A DNA stretch of 64,000 nucleotides from Actinomyces mediterranea (lineage in GTDB: Bacteria > Actinomycetota > Actinomycetes > Actinomycetales > Actinomycetaceae), in the NCBI RefSeq assembly GCF_900155595.1, contig NZ_FTPB01000003.1, forward strand, positions 259,344-323,343, read 5' to 3'. Of the stretch, positions 55,690 to 64,000 are shown one piece after another. The translations under genes and the position numbers were made by a program. Numbering within the stretch: position 1 is the first letter of the stretch; every line of letters begins with the position of its first letter. Under the pieces are notes generated by a model. The model was not told the DNA's origin. It saw only the letters and a program-made list of their open reading frames with translations, and did not search any database.

Positions 55690-57437
55690 CACTCCTCCTC
55701 CCATAGTTCGAGGGGTCGCGAGGATACTGAGGTCGATTCCGCGCGGGGAAGGATCATGAGGAAGGATGCTCCCCGCCCGATGACGCCTGTGGCCTCCAGG
55801 GTGCCGTGGTGGAGAGCGACGTCCTCGGCGGCGATCGACAGCCCGAGTCCGGTGCCGCCGGTCGTGCGTTGACGCGAGGGGTCGGCGCGGTAGAAGCGGT
55901 CGAAGACTCTCGCGGCGGTCTCATCACTCATCCCCGCGCCGTGGTCTCGCACTCTGACGGCGACATCGGTGTCAGTTGCCGCAATAGTGATGTCGACGCG
56001 TGTGCGCTCGGCGAATTCAAGGGCGTTGATGAGGAGGTTGCGCAGAACCCTCTCGATCCTCCTCACATCGATTGGCGCCGCGCACCTGTCCTGGGGGGAG
56101 TTCACTGAGACCGTGACCCCCAATCGCGACGCGAGTCCCGCATTCGCTTCAACGACGCGGGCGACGATAAGCCGCAGATCCGTCATCTCCGCTTCGAGAT
56201 CAGCGGATTGAGCGTCGTAGCGGGAGATCTCGAGGAGGTCGGCGAAGAGGGAATCCATGCGGTCGGTCTGCTCGTGGAGCAGTTCGGCGGAGCGCTTCGC
56301 TCCGGGAGGGAGGGAGTCGCGGTTGTCCCAGATGATCGAATCCGCCATGCGGATAGTGGTCAATGGGGTCCTCAGTTCGTGCGACACATCGGAGACGAAG
56401 CGCTGCTGGAGCTGCGAGAGCTCATCGTATTCGGCGATCTTCACCTGCAGCGACGACGCCATTTCGTTGAACGCCCTCGACAGGTCCGCCATCTCATCAC
56501 TGCCGTGAACGTCGACGCGCGCCTCGAGGTCGCCCGCCGCAATGTGCTTGACCGCGTCGGCGGTCCTTCTCACGGGGCGCAGCAATTGGTAGAGCACGGA
56601 GAACACCCCGATGGGCAGACCGAGGATGATAGGCAACGCCGCATAGAAGAGCACACTCATGACCATGTTGATCTGGCGCTGATCCGATGCGAGGGAGTAG
56701 ACGATGTAGAGTTCGTGGGTTCCCGCCCGTGGCAGTTCCACATCCATTCCGACGAGGATCCCGGGCGCCGAGCGGTCAGTCCCCGCTCCGATTTGAACGG
56801 ACTGCCACTGTGCACCACCCGATGAGTGGATTGCCTGACGCATGGCAGCGGTGATGAGCTCGTCATTGTCAGTGTCGACGATCTGGTTGATGCGGATCGA
56901 CGAGGACGCATCGGGAGAGCGTAAAAGCATGACGGATACTGCCCCGGCGCCCGCGGCAGATGAGCGGATCCCCTCGACCGTCTGTCGAGCAGCCTCTTGA
57001 ATCTGGTCAGGGGTCGACGCCGTCGACAGGTCGAAGACCGATTGAGCGGAGGAGAAGCGCACGGCTGCGTCGTCGAGAATCTGATCCCGCCGTGCTTCGA
57101 AGGTTGATGCGCGCAGTTGCGAGGCGACGAGAAGAGCGAAGAGTGTGATGACGACGAGGGCGGCAGCAGTGATGATGAGCGCCGAACGCAGCGAGAGTGA
57201 GGAGCGCACCGCGGTAGCGAATCGCGTCCCGTTAATGCGTTCAACGATCCGGGATCGTCTCAGCAGCCTGCCCAGCGCTCCACCCGACAGAATGCGCCGA
57301 GCGCGGGAGGAACGGGGATTCGTGAGCGGTTCGCTCCGGTCGCGGGCATTGCCGCCCTTCGGCGACGCAGCAGCCGCCGTGGGCGCGACGAGGCCGTCTC
57401 GGTGGGCCTGCTCGACGTCAGGAGCCTGTTCCCGCAC
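55689..57437 (-). CDS. mtrB: Sensor histidine kinase MtrB
   Basis: 582 residues starting with a GTG at 57435-57437 that lies 20 bp inside the mtrA 3' end. An extended cytoplasmic N-terminus precedes TM1 (SALIITAAALVVITLFALLVA), an extracellular sensor domain, TM2 (SVLFYAALPIILGLPIGVFSVLY), HAMP (LLRPVRRTADAVKHIAAGDLEAR), the phosphoacceptor FVSDVSHELRTPLTTI and an ATPase domain (NLLINALEFA, RDHGAGMSDE, GGTGLGLSIA). MtrB controls cell-wall metabolism and division genes via MtrA. Confidence 0.96.
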   Translation of the reverse strand: MREQAPDVEQAHRDGLVAPTAAAASPKGGNARDRSEPLTNPRSSRARRILSGGALGRLLRRSRIVERINGTRFATAVRSSLSLRSALIITAAALVVITLFALLVASQLRASTFEARRDQILDDAAVRFSSAQSVFDLSTASTPDQIQEAARQTVEGIRSSAAGAGAVSVMLLRSPDASSSIRINQIVDTDNDELITAAMRQAIHSSGGAQWQSVQIGAGTDRSAPGILVGMDVELPRAGTHELYIVYSLASDQRQINMVMSVLFYAALPIILGLPIGVFSVLYQLLRPVRRTADAVKHIAAGDLEARVDVHGSDEMADLSRAFNEMASSLQVKIAEYDELSQLQQRFVSDVSHELRTPLTTIRMADSIIWDNRDSLPPGAKRSAELLHEQTDRMDSLFADLLEISRYDAQSADLEAEMTDLRLIVARVVEANAGLASRLGVTVSVNSPQDRCAAPIDVRRIERVLRNLLINALEFAERTRVDITIAATDTDVAVRVRDHGAGMSDETAARVFDRFYRADPSRQRTTGGTGLGLSIAAEDVALHHGTLEATGVIGRGASFLMILPRAESTSVSSRPLELWEEE

Positions 57438-58098
57438 GGTATCCGACTCCTCGGACGGTGATGACGATCTCGGGGCGTTCGGGATCGCGTTCGATCTTCG
57501 AGCGAAGACGCTGGACGTGGACGTTCACGAGTCGGGTATCTGCTGCGTGGCGGTAGCCCCAGACCTTTTCGAGGAGTTCCTCGCGGCTGAAGACCTTCCA
57601 CGGCGAACGGCCGAGGGCGACGAGCAGGTCGAATTCCAGCGGGGTGAGGGAGATCTCCTGGTCGCCGCGGTGGACACTGTGGCCGGGCACATCAACGATG
57701 ACATCGCCGAGGATAAGGCGCTCGTCCCCCAGTTCTTCGCGCCCCCTCAAACGGGCGCGGACGCGGGCGATGAGTTCCTTCGGCTTGAACGGCTTGGGGA
57801 CATAATCATCGGCGCCCGCCTCCAATCCCGCGACGACATCGGCGGTATCCGTGCGCGCCGTGAGCATGACAATGGGCACATCCGATTCACGTCGGATCCG
57901 TCGGCACACTTCGATGCCGTCAAGGCCGGGGAGCATGAGATCGAGGAGGATGAGATCAGGATTGACAGCGCGGAAGACCTCGACCGCTTCGCCGCCGTCT
58001 GCGCAGGTGGAGATGGTGAACCCCTCGGATTCGAGGACGATTCCGATCATTTCTGCAAGGGCGACGTCGTCGTCGACGACGAGAATGCGCGAACTCAT
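57418..58098 (-). CDS. mtrA: Response regulator MtrA (OmpR/PhoB family)
   Basis: 226 residues from the ATG at 58096-58098. The receiver domain has the acidic pair DD(10-11 region), phosphoacceptor D53 in LILLDLMLPG and K in PKPFKPKEL. The winged-helix DNA-binding domain contains SLTPLEFDLLVALGRSPWKVFSREELLEKVWGY in its parts and ends in TVRGVGYRAG. MtrA regulates cell-wall hydrolase, division and osmotic genes in actinobacteria. Confidence 0.97.
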   Translation of the reverse strand: MSSRILVVDDDVALAEMIGIVLESEGFTISTCADGGEAVEVFRAVNPDLILLDLMLPGLDGIEVCRRIRRESDVPIVMLTARTDTADVVAGLEAGADDYVPKPFKPKELIARVRARLRGREELGDERLILGDVIVDVPGHSVHRGDQEISLTPLEFDLLVALGRSPWKVFSREELLEKVWGYRHAADTRLVNVHVQRLRSKIERDPERPEIVITVRGVGYRAGTGS

Positions 58099-58247
58099 AT
58101 CACGATCGTTCCACGATTTGCGGCCGCGCGTGAAAAGACGCGCCAACGACTCTCGTGAAACACCAGTTCAGGGGATTGCCGGATGAGATCCGTCAAGCAT
58201 CCGTGACACACTGTTCCCGTCCGCATCCCGTGATTGAAGGAGTCTTC

Positions 58248-59560
58248 GTGACTGACCCGCACCGGCCCGACGCCGAGCACACCATCCCTCCCCACCGAGT
58301 CGGGGCAACGGGATCGCCCTCGTCCTGGGGGACCCAGCCGACACCGCCCTCGCAGTGGCGGCCCGAAGTGCAAGCGCCCTCCATTCCCGAGTCGCCCGTC
58401 CCGCCCACCCAGCCGACGTGGAATCCTCAGGGCGCCTCCACATGGCAGGATCAGGCGCATCAGCAGTGGGCGGCCGCCGCTCAGCCCTCCTCCAGGCGCA
58501 TCAGCAGTGGGCGGCCGCCGCTCAGCCCTCCTCCTCACCCCTTCCCCCCGGGGCGCCCCCGAGCGCCGGATACCCGGGTGCGGCCCCGTTCACGGCTCCG
58601 CAGGCCGGAATCATCCCCTTCCGCCCTCTCGCGATCAGCGATCTGTTCGAGGGGACTTTCAAGATCCTCAGGCACAATCCGCTCATCATGTTCGGCATTT
58701 CGGTCGTGGTGATGGCGGTCGTCTCCATTGCGATGGCGCTCATCACCTGGTGGACCTATGTGCCCTACGACAATGTGTTGTACAGGTCCTCGGGGATGGA
58801 CTCGGGCGCCCTCGCCGATCTCCTCACCCGCACCGGCATCACCTCCGTCGCGTCCCTCTTCATGTATCTGCTCATCGGCTTCGCCTCCATGCTGCTGAGC
58901 GCTGCTCTCACTATCGTCGCGGCAGACGCCGTCATCGGACGGTCCCCCACTCTGTCAGAGGTGATGCGCCGATTTGCGCGCCGCATCCTTCCTCTCATCG
59001 GGCTCGCCGTGCTCACGTGGCTTATCATCACTGCCATCATCATCGTCATCTCGATCGTCGGCTTCGTCGTCGGTGCTGCGCTTGTCCAGGCGTGGTCCAC
59101 TCCTGATGACTACGGGCTCAGTGGGCTCGGGGCGATCCTCCTCGTGTTCATTGTCGGCCTTGCGCTCTTCGGCGTCATCGTTGGCTTCATCGGCACGAGG
59201 CTCATCTATTCGATGATTGTGTGCATCCTCGAAGAGACCGGCCCCGTCGAATCGATGAAGCGCTCATGGCAGCTCACCTCCGGCAGTTTCTGGAAAACTG
59301 TCGGCCGTTACCTGCTCATCTCGATACTCGTATCGTCGGCCGCGGGGATCGTCGGTGCTGTCATCACCACCATTCCTTCAGTGATCGTGTCGAGCACGCA
59401 GTCATTTGGCGCCCTGCAGGTCGTCATCACATTCTCCAGCACCCTGATCACGGGGCTGACCATTCCTGTCATGCTGTCCTACCTCGTCCTCATGTACACC
59501 GACGAGCGGATCCGCCGCGAGAACTTCGCCGATGTCCTCACACAGGCGGCGCAGCACTGA
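58248..59560 (+). pseudogene. GDPD membrane-domain protein, frame broken by a 41-bp tandem duplication
   Basis: Translation begins at a GTG (58248) five nt after AAGGAG. The first 80 residues are Pro/Gln-rich (MTDPHRPDAEHTIPPHRVG…). At 58452-58533 a 41-bp unit encoding QAHQQWAAAAQPS occurs twice in tandem; 41 is not a multiple of three, so the downstream frame is lost. Deleting one copy restores one 423-residue protein. Its C-terminal part is a glycerophosphoryl diester phosphodiesterase membrane domain with about six helices (SDLFEGTFKILRHNPLIMFG; ILEETGPVESMKRSW). The membrane part remains intact downstream. This could be a true mutation, phase variation or an assembly artefact. Confidence 0.85.
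58452..58533. repeat. Perfect 41-bp tandem duplication
   Basis: Copy 1 is 58452-58492 and copy 2 is 58493-58533, identical over all 41 bases. The unit starts CAGGCGCATCAGCAG and ends CAGCCCTCCTC. It lies in the Pro/Gln-rich linker of the membrane-domain gene. Confidence 0.97.
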
Positions 59561-59575
59561 CGCACTGCCATACGG

Positions 59576-59605
59576 TGTGCCCCCGGAGGATGATCTGGGG
59601 GCACA
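59576..59605. terminator. Bidirectional hairpin between convergent genes
   Basis: TGTGCCCCC (59576-59584) pairs with GGGGGCACA (59597-59605) around a 12-nt loop. It sits in the 49-bp gap between the convergent membrane-domain and DUF3499 genes and could stop transcription from both sides. Confidence 0.7.
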
Positions 59606-59609
59606 GGTG

Positions 59610-60074
59610 TCAGTCGGCGTCGGAGATGACCGTGAATTGTGCGCGCCGTCGCGCGTACGCGGACTTCGGGTCGAGCGGGCTCGACGTGTCGGGGGCCGTG
59701 GGCGTCGCAGAGGCAAAGGGGCCGAGTTCGGGCTCCGGGGGGGCTGCGTCGGCGCGTCCCGCTCGGCTGTCCATTCGCGGTGCGGTCTCGATGCGGGGGG
59801 CTGCGTCGGCTGCCCGCCTCACCGCGTCGACGAGGGCGAGAAGGTCATCCCCACTGGGCGGCGCGGGTTCGAAGTTCGTCGCCAGCCTCACGATCTGCCA
59901 GCCGCGCGGAGCCGTAAGCGTGTGCGCATGCTCATCGCACAGGTCGTAGGCGTTGGGCTCCGAAACTGTGGCGAGGGGGCCGAGCACGACGGTCGAGTCG
60001 GGATAGTCGTAGGTCAGAGTCGCCACCGCTGGCCGCTGGCAACCGGGTTTGGAACAGTGTCTGGCCGCATTCAC
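59610..60074 (-). CDS. DUF3499 protein, probable zinc-binding
   Basis: 154 residues from a GTG at 60072-60074. A zinc-finger-like pattern, HCSKPGCQRPAVATLTYDY, and later YDLCDEHAHTLTAPRGW supply Cys and His ligands (C-x4-C … C-x2-H). A flexible Pro/Ala-rich tail follows. TACCCT ends 6 nt upstream of the GTG, so the mRNA may be leaderless. Divergent from the metallopeptidase-like gene; this divergent pair is conserved in actinobacteria. Confidence 0.82.
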   Translation of the reverse strand: MNAARHCSKPGCQRPAVATLTYDYPDSTVVLGPLATVSEPNAYDLCDEHAHTLTAPRGWQIVRLATNFEPAPPSGDDLLALVDAVRRAADAAPRIETAPRMDSRAGRADAAPPEPELGPFASATPTAPDTSSPLDPKSAYARRRAQFTVISDAD

Positions 60075-60175
60075 CCCACAAGGGTACGGCACCGGTCGCG
60101 AACACGATACCCACCAACCCGGCGAGGCACGGCGAGGCGGAACGAATGCCGGGGGAACGCCGCTACTCTGATGGG

Positions 60176-60595
60176 GTGTTCGAAGCCCTGCGCCGCCCGT
60201 CCCGGGACCGCCACGGTCGCGGTTCCCGCGGTCCCCTCTTCTTCCCTGGGACGCCCGCGTGGAGAACCCGGCGCGAGGCCTTCGATGAGTTGGTGGCGTC
60301 CCTCATCGTCGAGTTGACGCGGCGCTGGCCCGCCGTCTCGACGATCGAATTCGGCACGGAAGATGTTCCCCCATCGGACCCCGCTCCGTGGGAGTCGCAC
60401 TCCGAGGTGCTCGCGAGGGTCTTCCCCGCTGATCGTCACCGGGGCCTTCCCGACAGGATCGTGCTCTATCGGCTCCCCATTGTCTTACGCTCCGATGCGG
60501 CTGATATTCCCGATGTGACGCGCAGGATCCTCGTCGAGAGGATCTCCCGCATCCTCGCGATCCCCCCGGATGAACTCGATGACGCCATGAGGTGA
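60176..60595 (+). CDS. Zincin-like metallopeptidase-family protein without HExxH
   Basis: 139 residues from a GTG at 60176; the in-frame ATG at 60146 would give 149. The pattern RGPLFFPGTPAWRTRREAFDELVASLIVELTRRWP, FGTEDVPPSDPAPW and PDRIVLYRLPIVLRS matches the actinobacterial branch of the PF06262 zincin-like family. The HEIAHHFG helix is here LVERISRILAI, with no zinc ligands, so it is probably not a protease. TACTCT ends 6 nt before the GTG, suggesting a leaderless mRNA. Confidence 0.75.
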   Translation: MFEALRRPSRDRHGRGSRGPLFFPGTPAWRTRREAFDELVASLIVELTRRWPAVSTIEFGTEDVPPSDPAPWESHSEVLARVFPADRHRGLPDRIVLYRLPIVLRSDAADIPDVTRRILVERISRILAIPPDELDDAMR

Positions 60596-60606
60596 GGCGT
60601 CGGCGA

Positions 60607-62121
60607 TCAGTCGATGACGCTGATCGTCGCCTCTTGGGTTGCGACGCCGACCGTTCCGATGGGCCACACCGACTTCACGGGCCCCGCCGGGGTCTGCGCC
60701 GTGATGAGCACCGCCATGCGCACCGGTGCGGTTGAGGAGACTCGAGTCGGGCCCGTCGGCAGGTCGAGGGTGATCGTCGAGCCGACTGCGGCGCTGACGA
60801 CCCTGTCGCCGACTCTGATGGAGATCTCCTCGGCGACGGGATCGAGGGCGCCCGAAGCGGCCGATTGCGGGCCGTCCTCGAGTGGCGTCGTCATCTCCGG
60901 TCCCGCGGACTCGGACGATTCACCGCCGGATTGGGGTTCGTCCTCAACGGGGGCGGCATCGATCCCCTGGTTGGTGGGGGCGAGGATCATGAGAGAGGCG
61001 CTCACCCCGGTGACGCCGGAGTCCGTGGCAATGGAGGTGGCGCGCAGGGGTCGGGCCGACAGCTGGCGCTTCACGAGTGCAGTGAGTTCGTCGGTTCCGG
61101 GAAGGTCGATCCGTGTGACGGGCATTGCCGGTGTGATGACGGACCGGGACGTCCATGTCGTCGAGGACTCGGGCCATTCGGCGCCGGGCGTCGATTGTGC
61201 GATGGATGCGACGATCGGCTGATCGGAGGCGACGACGATGGCCGCGCTGGTTCCCGATGCTCCGGTCACGGGCACGTCGAGGACTGTTCCGCCGTCGACC
61301 GTCACCGATCCGGGGGGCAGCGGGGCCTCCCCCTCGTCGGTGGACACGGTGATCGCAACGGAGGCGGCCTCGTCGCCGGGCACCGCGATGCGCAGCGAGG
61401 ACGAGTCGGTCACTCCGAGGAAGACCGTCGAGGTCGTTGGTTTCACGGCGCTCGCCCACGTGCTCCCCCGGGGCACTTCGCCGTCCATGCCGGAGACCTG
61501 TGCCCAAACTGCGACGCCCGTACCGTCCGCGCGAATGCGCAGCGCGAGCCTCTCCTGATCGCTCAAGAAGCCCGCAGGAAGCACCGTCACAGCCGACTCT
61601 GCGGGGACGGTCACCCTCTGGGGAGTCGTATCGAGCAGTCCCGCGCCGCCATATCCGCTGATCTCAGCGACGGACGCCACCTTCGAGGGGTTCGCGAGGA
61701 CGAGGACGATATCCTCGCCCAGGGTCGTCGATCCTGCGGCGATCCACTGATCGGTCTGCGGGACCGCACAACCGGTCGCCGACAGCCCGATGAGTTCGCC
61801 GCCCCCCTGTCCCGCGACGATCACAGCCGTGGGGACGGTATCGGCTCCTTCGGCGCTCACAGTGGAGGGCGCCGCATCGGATGCGCCCAATCCGGTGGTC
61901 GACCAGATGGAGGCGGGAGCGCTCCTGGAGGTGTTGAAGGAATCGGTGACGCCGGGAGGGCATGCCAGCGTGACGGATGAGGGGGAGGCGGACGTGGTCG
62001 GAGCCTCCAGCACTACAGGCCTGGCGCTGGGCGCCCATCGATCGGCGGATGCCGCGGCGCCGAGCAGCGCGAGGGAGGCGATAACGGCGACGAGCGCGCC
62101 GCGGCGAACGGATAGGCTCAT
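60607..62121 (-). CDS. DUF5719-family secreted/membrane-anchored protein
   Basis: 504 residues from the ATG at 62119-62121, after GGAGGAGGAAG. A signal anchor (GALVAVIASLALLGAAASA) is followed by a long beta-rich, Ser/Thr/Ala-rich extracellular part with repeated sandwich-like segments (VLPAGFLSDQERLALRIRADGTGVAVWAQVSG; RSVITPAMPVTRIDLPGTDE). The length and partner genes match DUF5719. Its start overlaps the stop of the following glycosyltransferase-like gene (ATGA). An envelope role is inferred from context. Confidence 0.75.
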   Translation of the reverse strand: MSLSVRRGALVAVIASLALLGAAASADRWAPSARPVVLEAPTTSASPSSVTLACPPGVTDSFNTSRSAPASIWSTTGLGASDAAPSTVSAEGADTVPTAVIVAGQGGGELIGLSATGCAVPQTDQWIAAGSTTLGEDIVLVLANPSKVASVAEISGYGGAGLLDTTPQRVTVPAESAVTVLPAGFLSDQERLALRIRADGTGVAVWAQVSGMDGEVPRGSTWASAVKPTTSTVFLGVTDSSSLRIAVPGDEAASVAITVSTDEGEAPLPPGSVTVDGGTVLDVPVTGASGTSAAIVVASDQPIVASIAQSTPGAEWPESSTTWTSRSVITPAMPVTRIDLPGTDELTALVKRQLSARPLRATSIATDSGVTGVSASLMILAPTNQGIDAAPVEDEPQSGGESSESAGPEMTTPLEDGPQSAASGALDPVAEEISIRVGDRVVSAAVGSTITLDLPTGPTRVSSTAPVRMAVLITAQTPAGPVKSVWPIGTVGVATQEATISVID

Positions 62122-64000
62122 TGCTTCCTCCTCCATGGGATCGCTGCGAGTGCGGTGAGGGCAAGGACTGTGAGCGAGGCGAATCGCCAGGGGCGGGTCC
62201 ACCATCGCATGTGAGTAATGGCGAGTTCCCCGCCGCCCGTCGCGGCGAATGCCTGCGCCCACCCGTTGTCGGCGGTCAACCCCTCGAGGGGCGCGCCGTC
62301 GAGGGTGGCCCTCCACCCGGGGTCTGCCCGCTCTGCGAGGACGATGAGCCCCGCGGCCTCGTCGAGCCGCCCCCGCGCGCTGATCGCCGCAGCATCGAGT
62401 GGAACCCACGTGTCGGCTGTGATGACGCGGGCGCGGGCCGTTTGCAATCCGTCCGGCCGTACCCTCCACACGTGCCCCGCATCCGTTGCGCCTACTCGTT
62501 CCAATCCGGCGGCGCGGTCGAAGGCCTCCGACAGGGCGCTTGCCCCCGCGGATGCCTCGGGCACGAGAATCGAGTCGATACCGTGGTCGGTGAGGGCCTT
62601 CACGCTCTCCTCATCGGGGTAGGAGGCGAGGGTGAGGACGAGGGAGGCGAGTTCCGCGGTTGCATCGTCGGGCGCGCCGCCCGCGTTGAGTGCTTCGAGC
62701 CTGGTGATCGCCGAGGAGTCGGTGAGGGCGGGGCCCGCGTGGCGCCACCGCCTCACGGTGAGGTTCGTCAGATCATCGGCGGCGAGGACGACGAGGACGC
62801 GGCCCGCGCGCGGGGAATTCTCTCCCTGCTCGGATACTGCGGCGATCAGCGGTAAGGAGGGGGATGAGACATGGTCCGTGGAGAGCAACTCATAGGCGGA
62901 CAGGCCCTCGTCCGCGCTGCGCGCATCGATGCGCCCCCCGACGGCTCCCGCGCCTGCGATGAGGGCGATGAGGATGACAGCCATGGCGGATCGGGACCAC
63001 ATGCTCATGGCGGGAGCATCCCACGGTTGCGCCGATGGGATTTGGACGAGGATCGCACTGATGAGGCTCACTGCGGCGAGCGACAGCATTGGCGATGTCC
63101 ACGCCGTTGTCGGCACCCCGGCGTCAACGCCGACGGTCATGCGCGATGTGGCTACCGCCGCCGTGATCGCAGCGGCACCGAGGGCGAAGGCGGGTGCGGC
63201 GGAGTGTTCCCGCGCGGCGAAGGCGCTGCGCAGCGCTGCAATGAGGGCGCCGATGAGGAGCAGTCCGCCCACGGTGAGTGAGGCAGCGAGCCAGGGGGTC
63301 CATACGGGAACGGCCGGGACTCCCAGGGCGATGACCCCTGCGGGGGCACCCACATCCGCGTAGGAGCCCGCACCCGATGCGAGCAGGGCCTTCCAACCGT
63401 TGAGAGTCGCAATGGCGCGTGCTGTGAAGGGGGCGATGACGACGGCGGAGGGGATCACGATGAGTGCGGCGGCGATGGAGCGCTGACGGTATGCACGGGT
63501 GAGAGAGGCCGCCGCTGCGACGACGATGAACCACGGAATACACGCCGTTGCGATCGCTGAGGCAAGGGCAGCTCGGGCGTGGGAGCCCCTACGCGCCTGG
63601 CGCTCAACGCCGACGGCGCCCTTGGCGGCGTTGACGACCAGTGGTGGCGCGGGCGACGCCAGGCGCATCCAGGAGGCTGCGGCGAGCGGAAGGACGACGT
63701 GGAAGAGGACGGCTCCGATCCTCCCTTGAGTCTGCGAGATCGTGAGTGCGGGCAGAAAGGCCCACACCAGGCTCGCGGCCGCAGTGACGGCGACATTGCG
63801 GGTCGTCTCTCGGGCGAATACCCACGCGCTGAGTGCGGCGAGCGGTGTCGCCGCGACCATGAGCCAAGTGGCGGCCGTCGTCGGCGAGACGCCGACGACG
63901 TGCAGTGGCCATGTCGCTCCAGCGAGGGTGATAAGGAGCGGATCCGCGACGGACGCTGTCCCATCGCCCCCGGGGATCCACGATGCCCAGGCCGCCTCCC
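62118..64000 (-). CDS. Large membrane protein, C-terminal part of a glycosyltransferase-type envelope protein (5' end outside window)
   Basis: The frame is open to the right edge, giving about 627 residues of the C-terminal part. At least ten hydrophobic segments precede a soluble extracellular domain (YELLSTDHVSSPSLPLI…VKALTDHGIDSILVPEASAG…PGWRATLDGAPLEGL) and a final helix ending in PWRRKQ. The position beside DUF5719, zincin-like and DUF3499 genes matches an actinobacterial gene cluster in which the partner is a GT2-type glycosyltransferase with a multi-helix C-terminus. The catalytic N-terminus is not in the window. Confidence 0.65.
   Translation of the reverse strand, partial: EAAWASWIPGGDGTASVADPLLITLAGATWPLHVVGVSPTTAATWLMVAATPLAALSAWVFARETTRNVAVTAAASLVWAFLPALTISQTQGRIGAVLFHVVLPLAAASWMRLASPAPPLVVNAAKGAVGVERQARRGSHARAALASAIATACIPWFIVVAAAASLTRAYRQRSIAAALIVIPSAVVIAPFTARAIATLNGWKALLASGAGSYADVGAPAGVIALGVPAVPVWTPWLAASLTVGGLLLIGALIAALRSAFAAREHSAAPAFALGAAAITAAVATSRMTVGVDAGVPTTAWTSPMLSLAAVSLISAILVQIPSAQPWDAPAMSMWSRSAMAVILIALIAGAGAVGGRIDARSADEGLSAYELLSTDHVSSPSLPLIAAVSEQGENSPRAGRVLVVLAADDLTNLTVRRWRHAGPALTDSSAITRLEALNAGGAPDDATAELASLVLTLASYPDEESVKALTDHGIDSILVPEASAGASALSEAFDRAAGLERVGATDAGHVWRVRPDGLQTARARVITADTWVPLDAAAISARGRLDEAAGLIVLAERADPGWRATLDGAPLEGLTADNGWAQAFAATGGGELAITHMRWWTRPWRFASLTVLALTALAAIPWRRKQ

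Noticed and set aside
58452-58533. CRISPR or satellite repeat
   Set aside because: Only two contiguous copies without spacers, inside a coding region.

Overview
The window is a high-GC, gene-dense actinobacterial chromosome segment. The best fit is an Actinomycetaceae-type organism (Actinomyces/Schaalia-like); this is inferred from gene content, not from a marker gene. Pointing to actinobacteria are the MtrA-MtrB-LpqB block with comF, hpf and secA, a SigR/SigH-type sigma factor with a zinc anti-sigma factor, the 24-residue ribosomal protein bL37, DUF3499 and DUF5719 genes, an Rv3235-family gene, and several genes with apparently leaderless starts. There are no rRNA genes, transposases, phage genes or CRISPR arrays.

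Layout. 1-4.3 kb: the 3' part of a mannitol dehydrogenase gene, a UvrA-like ABC protein, and a decayed trehalose-phosphate hydrolase-type (GH13) gene. 4.4-8.4 kb: the coupled minus-strand operon phoH-ybeY-CNNM/CBS-era. 8.5-15.1 kb: an L,D-transpeptidase, the wreck of an ABC-2 exporter, the helicase HrpB, a HhH-GPD DNA glycosylase and a cation-diffusion transporter. 15.2-20 kb: argS-lysA coupled to a 12-helix membrane protein of unknown function. 20-25.3 kb: a sugar ABC importer operon (binding protein, two permeases, LacI regulator, DUF624 protein) behind a promoter carrying LacI-type operators. 25.5-32.8 kb: rpiB, tRNA-Arg(CCG), an NhaD/CitMHS-type antiporter, a glycerophosphodiesterase, an M23 peptidase, two adjacent CNNM/CBS proteins and a GDSL hydrolase.

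32.9-42.3 kb: rsgA, aroA and a DoxX gene, divergent from a redox-stress module (sigma factor, zinc anti-sigma factor, bL37), then hisN and sbcDC. 42.3-44.4 kb: a lower-GC patch with a lipoprotein and a split NlpC/P60-type hydrolase. 44.5-49.2 kb: a DUF6912 gene, CpaE- and CpaB-like genes without other pilus genes, a BldC/excisionase-like regulator, a conserved hypothetical, a LysM protein and an Rv3235-family protein. 49.2-58.1 kb: mtrA-mtrB-lpqB-comF-hpf-secA, all on the minus strand. 58.2-64 kb: a membrane-domain gene knocked out of frame by a perfect 41-bp tandem duplication, DUF3499 and zincin-like genes, DUF5719, and a large envelope membrane protein that runs off the window.

Most interesting points: (1) the sigma gene has an exact GGAAT-N18-GTT promoter whose predicted transcript start falls at an in-frame upstream ATG, suggesting a second, N-terminally extended isoform like sigma-R-prime of Streptomyces; (2) the 41-bp duplication is a possible reversible on/off switch; (3) a frameshift-split secreted NlpC/P60-like hydrolase sits next to an unknown lipoprotein; (4) six genes share the same -10-to-start-codon spacing, implying leaderless mRNAs; (5) two genes are visibly in decay.
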